Of a stretch of DNA of 21,022 nucleotides, positions 1 to 5,628 are shown in pieces (within the stretch, counting starts at the first letter, position 1; the number at the start of each line of letters is the position of its first letter). This DNA is from a virus. The DNA lies in IMG/VR virus record IMGVR_UViG_3300020411_000214, positions 1 to 21,022 of that record. One strand, written 5' to 3'. The notes beneath the pieces are model-generated. The model was not told the DNA's origin. It searched no databases and was given only the letters and a program-made list of their open reading frames with translations. A program made the translations under genes and the position numbers.

Positions 1-149
1 CTAGATACACCACCAAAGATAGAACCTGATATGAGTCCGTTAAAAACCAACGAACCCGTATCAACATATTGTTCACTATCCGATATATCGGATGCGAGTT
101 GGGTGTAGTCATCTCCAATTTCTTTTACAATGTCTTTCAGGAAATCCAT
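1..149 (-). CDS. uvsX: UvsX recombinase, N-terminal fragment
   Basis: N-terminal 49 residues of the phage RecA-like strand-exchange protein, which coats single-stranded DNA and drives recombination-dependent replication. The gene runs off the low-coordinate edge, so the ATPase motifs are not in the window. Visible residues begin MDFLKDIVKE and end with a GSLVFNGLISGSIFGGV stretch, the conserved segment just before Walker A in cyanophage UvsX (a Tyr/Asp-Thr-Gly-Ser helix followed by SGSIxGG). The ATG at 149 follows the stop of a 28-residue reading frame by two bases, and no clear Shine-Dalgarno sequence is seen, so it may be translated by coupling. Position downstream of gene 43 matches T4. 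The identification rests on a short stretch plus gene order. Confidence 0.85.
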   Translation of the reverse strand, partial: MDFLKDIVKEIGDDYTQLASDISDSEQYVDTGSLVFNGLISGSIFGGVS

Positions 150-151
150 AA

Positions 152-238
152 TTAATCAGTGTGTGATCTTCTACGATGAAATATTTGTATCACCATAACA
201 AATATAATGATAATGAATACTATTATATCATCAATCAT
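152..238 (-). CDS. 28-residue putative membrane peptide
   Basis: Small reading frame translating to MIDDIIVFIIIIFVMVIQIF followed by HRRRSHTD. It is one hydrophobic span of about 16 residues with two acidic residues before it and an Arg/His-rich tail after it, the layout of a single-pass inner-membrane peptide. Its ATG overlaps the end of the PsbN-like gene by 8 bases, and its stop lies two bases before the uvsX ATG, so it fills the gap exactly. It shares a 17-base identical block (210-226 against 415-431) with the start of the PsbN-like gene, which suggests a partial duplication. It is too short for a homology call; coding status rests on tight packing and amino-acid character. Confidence 0.5.
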   Translation of the reverse strand: MIDDIIVFIIIIFVMVIQIFHRRRSHTD

Positions 239-434
239 GTTTATGTGCCAGTTTACCAGATACCTCCCATGCATCCTTATTACCTCCATGACCATGAGCA
301 ATACCTAACTCATGCATTTTGGCATGTTCGTCAATAGGATCTGATAGATCATTCTTTCCTGGTCCAACTGTTAACCACAGTCCATAACCCATAATAAAGA
401 ATAGTAATCCTACTATAATGAATACTATTATCAT
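231..434 (-). CDS. psbN: PsbN-like photosystem II-associated membrane protein
   Basis: A 67-residue protein with one N-terminal transmembrane helix (residues 2-22), then GYGLWLTVGPGKNDLSDPID and EHAK. This follows the cyanobacterial PsbN pattern closely: membrane helix, G-Y-x-L/I, then GPpSK-x-L-x-DPFeeHED. PsbN is a small thylakoid protein (about 43 residues) needed for assembly and repair of photosystem II reaction centres. The phage protein is longer, with a tail of about 25 residues rich in His and Gly (AHGHGG, HKHD). It starts by an ATGA overlap with the 48-residue gene upstream. Similarity is seen by eye over about 20 residues; a different small membrane protein with a chance resemblance is possible. 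Confidence 0.68.
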   Translation of the reverse strand: MIIVFIIVGLLFFIMGYGLWLTVGPGKNDLSDPIDEHAKMHELGIAHGHGGNKDAWEVSGKLAHKHD

Positions 435-577
435 ACTACCTCTCTGAGAAATTGCTTACCACCTTCCTCTCTAGTTTCCTTAACTAGCTTAAGTTTTTGA
501 TACAATGCTGTATCACCACCTAAGGTCAGTGATCTTACTATAGTATCTAGTTCTTTGTCGTTAATAGGTAATTCCAT
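431..577 (-). CDS. 48-residue hypothetical protein
   Basis: Reading frame beginning MELPINDKELDTIVRSLTLG and ending FLREVV, below the usual length cut-off. Its ATG directly follows the gp43 stop (TAAATG) and its stop overlaps the start of the PsbN-like gene as ATGA, so it occupies the gap exactly and is probably translated by coupling. The sequence is soluble, charged and probably helical (LYQKLKLVKETREEGGKQFL). I do not recognise a family. Packing between two coupled genes is the main evidence that it is real. Confidence 0.68.
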   Translation of the reverse strand: MELPINDKELDTIVRSLTLGGDTALYQKLKLVKETREEGGKQFLREVV

Positions 578-3067
578 TTAAGTAAAAAAGGATTCGAGGT
601 TTGCAGTTCTTTCCACCTGCCATCCAATAGAGTCCAATATGATCCTTAAAGGTTCAAGGAAACTCTTATTGAATTGTAAGTCATGATCGATATACTTGTC
701 GATACCTAACTCTTTGGGGAAATCTTGTATAAACGAGATAACATTCTCATGTATCTTGTTTGGTTTTTTGAGGTAGCAGAATTTAATCTTCTCACCATTG
801 CTTATCAACGAATACTTATTCGTCAACTTTTTCTCCTTGATGTAATGGTTAAACAGTAAAGCACCCCGAACATGTATCGGTGTGCCTTTGGTATAAATCA
901 TGCTTGCCGATTTATATTTAGTGACATCAGAAACTGACCTTGGGAATGCAATATCCTCAGGTGGAAGTTTCTTAAATTTCTTACGACTAGCAGCAATAAA
1001 ATTAATAACATCATCCTCTGAACCATTCATCATAAGTTTAAGAGCATCCTTAATCATCTGACGACAAGGTGCAGGTGTAGAAGATTTAACTGCCTCTATA
1101 CCCATCATCTTCAACTTAGGTTCATTGTATTGAACACCTTCACTGTTCCATACATTTAAGATGTATCGCTTCTTAGCAGTCCATATACCTCTGTCTGCGA
1201 TGTTCTCTCGTTTCATAAACATCTTTTGATCATAAGCACTAACATACTCTGCTAATTCTTTATAAGACTGATCGATGAAGGGTTCAAACTTCTCCTCACA
1301 AACCTTATCAAGAAACGGGACAATCTTAGCAGGATCTCTTTTCTTATCCTTATAGACAACATCGACAAGAGGACCAAGGTTAAGATAGATACTGTCAGTA
1401 TCACTAGCAATAACATAGTCAGTATCCTCCGTCTTAAGAATATTGTTTAAGTACTTATTAATCTTATTCTCTATCCATCTAATACTAACCTGACCTGATA
1501 GAGTAATGGCTTCAGCATTTGCTAGTTTATAATACCTGAAGTACTGATTGCCGATAGCACCATAAGCAGAATTAAGAGATATCTTCTTTGCCATTTGGAT
1601 GTTGTTACACCTGGCAATCTCTTTGACAAGATCAGGCGAGGGTGTCTTCTCGTATTTCTTCTTGGCATCGATCATCCTCTTCTTAAAAATTACACGCTCG
1701 TTATACATCTTCTCCATGAGTTCAGGGAGAAAACCACGAATGTCTTTACGATACTGTGCTCCATTAGCACAGGTAGCATACTGACTATCTACCTCAGTCT
1801 CCTGATTTAGAATCCTTTCAACGCTTGCACTGGGACATCTAGCCTGCCTGAGGGTTTCTGGACTGATATTATATTGCATAATGAGATGAGGATACAGGCT
1901 ATTGAGGTCAAAATTAACAACCCAATCATAGCGTCCTGGTTTCGGTTCCTTGACATAAGCTCCTGCGTACTTTTCATCCTTGTCGGATCTCTCCTTCGGT
2001 GGGATGACGATGTTCCGCTTCTTAAGGTAATTGTATATAATGTTGTCCCACATTCGGACTTGATAAAACACATCTGCATAATTCACCTTGGCATCATATG
2101 CCATAGTTAATGCAAGCTCAATGAGTTTCATCTTGTCTTCCAGACGGTCAACAAGTTCCACATCGATTATATTATACTCTACAAATTTTTGCCAGCCATT
2201 TGTATAGAAATCTTTAAATGTGTCGAATTCACTATGATCTAATTTCTGCTGACCCAATTCTACCTGTGCAATATAATCCAACCGATAAGACTCTTGTGCC
2301 TTATAAGTAAATTTCTTATAGAGATCTAGATAATCTAACTGAGTTACTCCACCAATATCATATGTCTGATACTGACGACCTTTAATAAAAATCTCCTTAG
2401 GAGAACATAGACCCCAAGGTGATAAACGCTTCATTAACTTATCACCAAGTACACGACTAATGCGTCTAGCAATGTATGGTATATCGAACAGTTGTATGTT
2501 CCATCCAGTCACAATATCTGGAGTATTATCCATCCACCATTGAATGAAACTACTCAACAGATCATGCTCATTATTAAACTGTATGTAACGAACATTCTCC
2601 TGCTTGATTTTAAAAGGACCAACACCCCATGTTGTAATCTCTTTAGTATTATAATCTTGCATAGAGATCAATAAGATCTCCTGATCTGCTGCTACAACAT
2701 CAGGAAATCCATTTTCAGATCTAGTCTCAATATCAATAGTATATAAACCGATCTTGCTTATATCAAACTTAATCTCATCTTCAGGATAACTATCAGCAAT
2801 ATACTGATAGATGAATCTATCCTGACCATAGATGGGGAAGTTTTCTACAAACTCATACTTCTTTATAAAATCTCGTGACTCTCTAACAGTACCAGGTTTA
2901 ATCTTCTCTACATATTCACCTTCTAAGGTCTGATACTTAGTCTTTTTCTTAGCAGGTACAAACAAAGTAGGAGAGTACTTCTCACGAATTTGGAAGTACT
3001 CTCCTTTGTCGTACCCACGAACGAGGAAATGATCCCCGATCATAACTACACTTGTGTAAAATTTCAT
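578..3067 (-). CDS. 43: DNA polymerase gp43 (family B)
   Basis: Replicative DNA polymerase with 3'-5' proofreading, 829 residues against 898 in T4. Exonuclease motifs: ExoI YTIDIETRS (D112, E114), ExoII TGWNIQLFDIPY and ExoIII YNIIDVELVD. Polymerase motifs: motif A NFDLNSLYPHL near 387-397, motif B KKISLNSAYGAIGN near 490-503 and motif C SDTDSIY with the catalytic DTDS near 555. The frame is intact, with no intein or intron. The C-terminus LESFFT resembles the hydrophobic clamp-binding tail through which phage polymerases hold gp45 (inference). The start overlaps the preceding small gene as ATGA. Gene order regA ... 43 ... uvsX is as in T4, but five genes or leader elements are inserted between regA and 43. 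Confidence 0.97.
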   Translation of the reverse strand: MKFYTSVVMIGDHFLVRGYDKGEYFQIREKYSPTLFVPAKKKTKYQTLEGEYVEKIKPGTVRESRDFIKKYEFVENFPIYGQDRFIYQYIADSYPEDEIKFDISKIGLYTIDIETRSENGFPDVVAADQEILLISMQDYNTKEITTWGVGPFKIKQENVRYIQFNNEHDLLSSFIQWWMDNTPDIVTGWNIQLFDIPYIARRISRVLGDKLMKRLSPWGLCSPKEIFIKGRQYQTYDIGGVTQLDYLDLYKKFTYKAQESYRLDYIAQVELGQQKLDHSEFDTFKDFYTNGWQKFVEYNIIDVELVDRLEDKMKLIELALTMAYDAKVNYADVFYQVRMWDNIIYNYLKKRNIVIPPKERSDKDEKYAGAYVKEPKPGRYDWVVNFDLNSLYPHLIMQYNISPETLRQARCPSASVERILNQETEVDSQYATCANGAQYRKDIRGFLPELMEKMYNERVIFKKRMIDAKKKYEKTPSPDLVKEIARCNNIQMAKKISLNSAYGAIGNQYFRYYKLANAEAITLSGQVSIRWIENKINKYLNNILKTEDTDYVIASDTDSIYLNLGPLVDVVYKDKKRDPAKIVPFLDKVCEEKFEPFIDQSYKELAEYVSAYDQKMFMKRENIADRGIWTAKKRYILNVWNSEGVQYNEPKLKMMGIEAVKSSTPAPCRQMIKDALKLMMNGSEDDVINFIAASRKKFKKLPPEDIAFPRSVSDVTKYKSASMIYTKGTPIHVRGALLFNHYIKEKKLTNKYSLISNGEKIKFCYLKKPNKIHENVISFIQDFPKELGIDKYIDHDLQFNKSFLEPLRIILDSIGWQVERTANLESFFT

Positions 3068-3336
3068 TCAGATATCAGTTGCTCGTATGCTTTCAATAGA
3101 GCAGGTTCTGGGTCAACAATAGTTAGTATAGCATCAGATGAGATCATGCACTTGTATTGTTGTGTCAGATTCTTACCTGGCCACCTTTGCAATCTATCTT
3201 TCCAATCTTCATCACTGATCCTGAACTCCACAGGATCTTCTAACTCACAATCAGGTTCACCCAATTCAGTCTGAACTTCTCTGATCTTGGTTATTAAAAC
3301 CTTAGAATCATTCTTTAAAACAAGTAGTTTAATCAT
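3064..3336 (-). CDS. Small possible LSm-fold protein, paralogue B
   Basis: A 90-residue protein, MIKLLVLKNDSKVLITKIRE..., ending YEQLISE. Its beginning resembles the protein encoded just upstream (MSVKIAVLNDGTQILADIKE): an initial beta strand, a DG/DS turn, a second strand with I-x-x-I-x-E, and a later D/N-x-x-x-x-T-V-x-x-P segment (LTIVDPEP here, VTTVCEPV there). That beta-rich plan, with a turn near residue 10, is compatible with the Sm/LSm fold, and small LSm-like proteins of putative cyanophage origin have been described; this assignment is inference. It is joined by ATGA overlaps to the gene before it and to gp43 after it, so it is probably made together with polymerase. Confidence 0.75.
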   Translation of the reverse strand: MIKLLVLKNDSKVLITKIREVQTELGEPDCELEDPVEFRISDEDWKDRLQRWPGKNLTQQYKCMISSDAILTIVDPEPALLKAYEQLISE

Positions 3337-3644
3337 TCTCTTCTACCGTTAGTTAAATCTTCATACATTGCCCTAAGATCTCCTACAGGTTCACACACTG
3401 TAGTGACACAATTAGGATTCAGAATATATGTATGATCCTCTGAAACTTCCATCCAAGATCTTAATCCAATCTTTTTAACCTCACCACCTGCTTTATCATT
3501 CTCCTCAACAAGTTTCATTTCTGTGGTGTAAATGATCTCGAAAGGTCTGATAACCAGATATTGACGAGTATCACCATCGGTAACTTCCTTTATATCAGCA
3601 AGGATTTGTGTACCGTCATTTAATACAGCGATTTTAACAGACAT
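3333..3644 (-). CDS. Small possible LSm-fold protein, paralogue A
   Basis: A 103-residue protein, first in the transcription unit that contains gp43. It begins MSVKIAVLNDGTQILADIKE and ends DLTNGRRE. The N-terminal DGTQILADI strand-turn-strand and the later ILNPNCVTTVCEP segment suggest an Sm-like beta barrel, an inference shared with its smaller paralogue downstream. The ATG at 3644 has no Shine-Dalgarno; it is preceded by a run of seven A and a G, and by about 200 nt of foldable leader. This start is the only ATG near the beginning of the conserved strand. If it is an RNA-binding LSm-like protein, autoregulation through that leader would be a reasonable idea, but nothing here proves it. Confidence 0.76.
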   Translation of the reverse strand: MSVKIAVLNDGTQILADIKEVTDGDTRQYLVIRPFEIIYTTEMKLVEENDKAGGEVKKIGLRSWMEVSEDHTYILNPNCVTTVCEPVGDLRAMYEDLTNGRRE

Positions 3645-3853
3645 CTTTTTTTGGAATATTTAGGGTGGGAGGTTGGATTCCTGTTTACCAACAAGAGGAG
3701 GGCATTTCTACAGTTTAGAATTACTCCTCTGCCTGAGACCCGATTGGTCATCGGTTCTGGTTCACTCGAACCAGCAGCACCACCTGTGTCTCATCACCTT
3801 AACCAGCTATATGCCAGTAAGTTTATTCAGTCACTCCCTGTGTTGCGTCCAAC
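3645..3853 (-). ncRNA. Highly structured leader or small RNA
   Basis: About 210 nt between a sigma-70 promoter and the ATG at 3644, with no convincing reading frame on the minus strand. Perfect helices readable in the transcript: hairpin 3842-3853 (GTTG/CAAC, loop GACG); a three-way junction closed by 3788-3793 pairing with 3734-3739 (TGAGAC/GTCTCA), containing hairpin 3757-3774 (7 bp CTGGTTC/GAACCAG, loop GAGT) and hairpin 3740-3754 (5 bp CCGAT/ATCGG); a long hairpin 3694-3700 with 3724-3730 (7 bp AGAGGAG/CTCCTCT) enclosing 3706-3710 with 3716-3720; and 3672-3676 with 3688-3692 (GTTGG/CCAAC). It could be a riboswitch, a protein-binding leader or a free small RNA. I did not match it to a named family; cyanophage leader motifs such as manA or wcaG are candidates to test. 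Confidence 0.6.
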
Positions 3854-3859
3854 GGAGTT

Positions 3860-3888
3860 ATTATAGCATAAAGAAAGGGAGGTGTAAA
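3860..3888 (-). promoter_or_regulatory. Sigma-70 promoter for the leader RNA and gp43 unit
   Basis: The -35 is TTTACA (3888-3883, five of six consensus bases), the spacer is 17 bp, and the extended -10 is TGCTATAAT with hexamer TATAAT at 3865-3860. The predicted start is near 3853. The -35 lies in the loop and inner stem of the terminator hairpin of the upstream unit, so termination and re-initiation share the same bases. It would be read by host RNA polymerase, giving a transcript that begins with the structured leader. Confidence 0.72.
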
Positions 3889-3896
3889 CCTCCCTT
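3871..3896 (-). terminator. Rho-independent terminator after hsp20
   Basis: Perfect 9-bp stem AAGGGAGGT/ACCTCCCTT (3896-3888 with 3883-3875) with a 4-base loop, followed on the minus strand by a TTTCTTT tract. It ends the unit that finishes with hsp20, about 60 bases after its stop codon. Confidence 0.72.
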
Positions 3897-3909
3897 CCCC
3901 TCTTTAAAA

Positions 3910-3944
3910 GAAATGCATTTCAGGTAAAGGGGGGTCCCCTTACC
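3910..3944 (-). repeat. Inverted repeat and palindrome downstream of hsp20
   Basis: Immediately after the hsp20 stop are a hairpin at 3923-3944 (GGTAA and CCCC/GGGG paired arms, 9 bp with one bulged base) and a perfect 12-base palindrome GAAATGCATTTC at 3910-3921. With the terminator at 3871-3896 they form a row of three possible hairpins. They may protect the 3' end of the transcript or help termination; the function is inference. Confidence 0.5.
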
Positions 3945-3954
3945 GCCTCCATGA

Positions 3955-4383
3955 TCAGATCCAGTCTTTACGCTGATGATGATCTGGGACAACCTTACCG
4001 AGTGTAACAGTTAGTAGTCCATCCTCAAAGTTAACTTCTTTGACAACAGTGTCATCAGAGATAGTCCATGCTCTATTAAAGGATCTTTGTGCAATCCCTC
4101 TATGACTGTAATTAACTTCTTCCTTGTCTTCCTTCTTACTCTCTACAACGAGTTTACCATATTCTGTGTAGACTTTAACCTCATCCTTTTTGAATCCTGC
4201 TAGAGCAATCTCTAGTCTAGACTCAGTGTTACTTACATTAATTAGATTGTAAGGTGGATAATTAGAACTGGTTTGTAAATCGAAGAATCGATCAAAATAA
4301 TTGTCGAGTCCTATGCTATTCTTGGTGATCTTGTCCATAAGATCAGGCAAGCTTTCAGCATGAAATCTTTGTATGTTAGACAT
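3955..4383 (-). CDS. Small heat-shock protein Hsp20
   Basis: ATP-independent chaperone of the alpha-crystallin family that holds unfolding proteins, 142 residues. An N-terminal arm (1-45) is followed by the alpha-crystallin domain (about 46-130): VSNTESRLEIALAGFKKDEV, the KLVVES strand, the RSFNRAWTISD segment and the end motif NFEDGLLTVTL (118-128, the usual G-x-L near the domain end). The C-terminal tail is short and lacks an obvious I-x-I motif. The start at 4383 is chosen because AAAGGAGG lies five bases before that ATG; an in-frame ATG at 4434 would add 17 residues with no ribosome site and no family match. Hsp20 genes are common in T4-like cyanophages. It is last in its unit, before a terminator. 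Confidence 0.93.
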   Translation of the reverse strand: MSNIQRFHAESLPDLMDKITKNSIGLDNYFDRFFDLQTSSNYPPYNLINVSNTESRLEIALAGFKKDEVKVYTEYGKLVVESKKEDKEEVNYSHRGIAQRSFNRAWTISDDTVVKEVNFEDGLLTVTLGKVVPDHHQRKDWI

Positions 4384-4413
4384 AATGGCCTCCTTTAAAA
4401 GCGAGTGTGAATT

Positions 4414-4436
4414 GTGTGACCCTTTCGGCATCACAC
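4414..4436 (-). promoter_or_regulatory. GAAA-loop hairpin in the hsp20 leader
   Basis: The 55-base gap between the HAD gene and hsp20 holds an inverted repeat GTGTGA/TCACAC (4436-4431 with 4419-4414), closed by CC-GAAA-GG. It ends 30 bases before the hsp20 ATG and does not cover the GGAGG ribosome site. It might be an RNA-processing site or stabilising element; a heat-sensing role is possible for an sHsp leader but is not shown. Confidence 0.45.
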
Positions 4437-4438
4437 TA

Positions 4439-5173
4439 CTATTTAACCACGGATCTATTATTTTGTCTTTCGTAAATACCCTCTAAAATAGTTCTGGTAT
4501 CCGTATGATCTTTAACTTGGTACGCTTTACCGCCCCTATCCTGTACTGCTTTTGCTAAAGCATAATCATTCTGGCCTTCTTCCATCATATCACCAAAGAA
4601 ATACAACTCCTCACCTAACCTAAAATCTCTTAAGATCTGACTCTTATTACAACCTGGTGCTCCTAAATCTAAACCAGTCTGTCCTCCTATATTAACCTCT
4701 AATTCTGGAAACTTTAACTTAAGTCTTCTGGCAATTTCTTTCCTTTCATTCGTTCTTTGATCCCACTTTACATACTCTTCTCTCTCAACAAAACATGTAA
4801 GACCTCTACCTAGAATACTAAAGTTAACTCCTCCTGGCCTTCTCTCAATATGCTCACCATTACGGACAGGGAACTTACTGAATAGTAATTCATTCTCCAA
4901 ATGGTTCTGAACATCCTTAGGTAACTCCCAGTCATCTCTATAGACACTAAGATCCCCTTCATATACATCAGAACCAGAGCAGTTATAAACTCTCTTAGCT
5001 TTGTTGTATATTCCTGGGGTAACCTGCTCAATAGTTTTTTCCCTATCACTACCAGTGACTAAGTATACATCATTACAAGTTGAAAACTCATAAAAGAAAT
5101 GTAAGAACTCAGGTTCAATGGTTTTTCTAGCAGGTGTCAGAGTCCCATCAACATCAAAAATAAATTTCTTCAG
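4439..5173 (-). CDS. Phosphomannomutase-type HAD phosphatase or mutase, CTG start
   Basis: A 244-residue HAD-superfamily protein of the eukaryotic-type phosphomannomutase family (about 246 residues), which interconverts mannose-6-P and mannose-1-P or acts as a sugar phosphatase. Motif I is FDVDGTLTP with nucleophile D7 and acid/base D9; motif II is VTGSD at 39-43; the cap has two spaced arginines (ERRPGGVNFSILGR) and GGQTGLD at 163-169; motif III Lys is near 177; motif IV is FFGD at 192-195, then a Gln-Asn-Asp segment at 201-203. The frame is open from a TAA at about 5200 and contains no ATG, GTG or TTG before motif I. The likely start is CTG at 5173, seven bases after GGAGG and overlapping the regA stop as CTGA. 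Starting at the first TTG (4900) would delete the catalytic aspartates. Product specificity is unknown. Confidence 0.85.
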   Translation of the reverse strand: MKKFIFDVDGTLTPARKTIEPEFLHFFYEFSTCNDVYLVTGSDREKTIEQVTPGIYNKAKRVYNCSGSDVYEGDLSVYRDDWELPKDVQNHLENELLFSKFPVRNGEHIERRPGGVNFSILGRGLTCFVEREEYVKWDQRTNERKEIARRLKLKFPELEVNIGGQTGLDLGAPGCNKSQILRDFRLGEELYFFGDMMEEGQNDYALAKAVQDRGGKAYQVKDHTDTRTILEGIYERQNNRSVVK

Positions 5174-5616
5174 GATTCTTCCTCCGTTTTTTTCCTTCCT
5201 ATATTATACTTGGTTTCAAGGATCCAGTCACCTTTATCCTTGTAAGATAATACTTTAATTTGATTCAGAGGAGCAATGTCCTGAATCATATCCGCATTTA
5301 AAATCTTTATGAGACCCCAATCAGCAAGAAGCTGAGAAATACGGTTCCTACGCTGAACATCGTTAGCAGTAAGGTTAGCTCTTTTTCCATCTAGGGCAAA
5401 TAGTTCTTTAAAATGAACTATAAAATATCTTCCCTGCTTATGTAGGATGTGGCAAGATTGATATAATTTCTTCTCTTTACGGGATGCCACACCTATACGG
5501 GTTAGTGTCTCCCTCACCTTCAAGAAATCATCGGGTTCACCTAGTGAGACCTCTACCATCTTATCGGCAGACCAGTCCACAGTTTGTTCAGTCACAACAC
5601 TCATCGTCTTAATCAT
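5170..5616 (-). CDS. regA: RegA translational repressor
   Basis: RNA-binding protein that in T4 blocks translation of many early mRNAs, including clamp and clamp-loader genes, by covering their start sites. The sequence matches T4 RegA strongly: MVEVSLGEPDDFLKVRETL, LYQSCHILHKQGRYFIVHFK (T4 has LYQSCHILQKKGLYYIVHFK), LLADWGLIKI and a KYNIG end. It is 148 residues against 122 in T4: about 19 extra residues at the N-terminus (residue 20 aligns with the T4 Met1, alternative ATG at 5559) and a short charged tail. It lies 12 bases after the putative hydrolase gene and overlaps the HAD gene downstream as CTGA. Confidence 0.95.
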   Translation of the reverse strand: MIKTMSVVTEQTVDWSADKMVEVSLGEPDDFLKVRETLTRIGVASRKEKKLYQSCHILHKQGRYFIVHFKELFALDGKRANLTANDVQRRNRISQLLADWGLIKILNADMIQDIAPLNQIKVLSYKDKGDWILETKYNIGRKKTEEES

Positions 5617-5628
5617 TAGATCGTAAAC

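Noticed and set aside
578-3067. Intein, intron or split in DNA polymerase gp43
   Set aside because: All exonuclease and polymerase motifs occur in order in one uninterrupted frame of normal length.
3660-3785. Possible tRNA (CTGGTTCGAGTGAACCAG looks like a T-arm, a TTCTA/TAGAA stem like an anticodon arm, and CACCA nearby)
   Set aside because: Loop sizes and order do not make a cloverleaf, no U33-anticodon-R37 loop is seen, and the helices fit a three-way junction instead.
3651-3927. Two plus-strand reading frames in the intergenic region
   Set aside because: They run against all other genes, lack ribosome sites, and cover the structured RNA, promoter and terminator.
4439-4900. HAD gene as a truncated or frameshifted phosphomannomutase
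   Set aside because: The missing N-terminal part is present in the same frame up to 5173 without stops, so the gene is whole and only its start codon is unusual.
4810-5049. 79-residue minus-strand reading frame
   Set aside because: It is an out-of-phase shadow of the HAD gene, with low-quality composition and no family resemblance.
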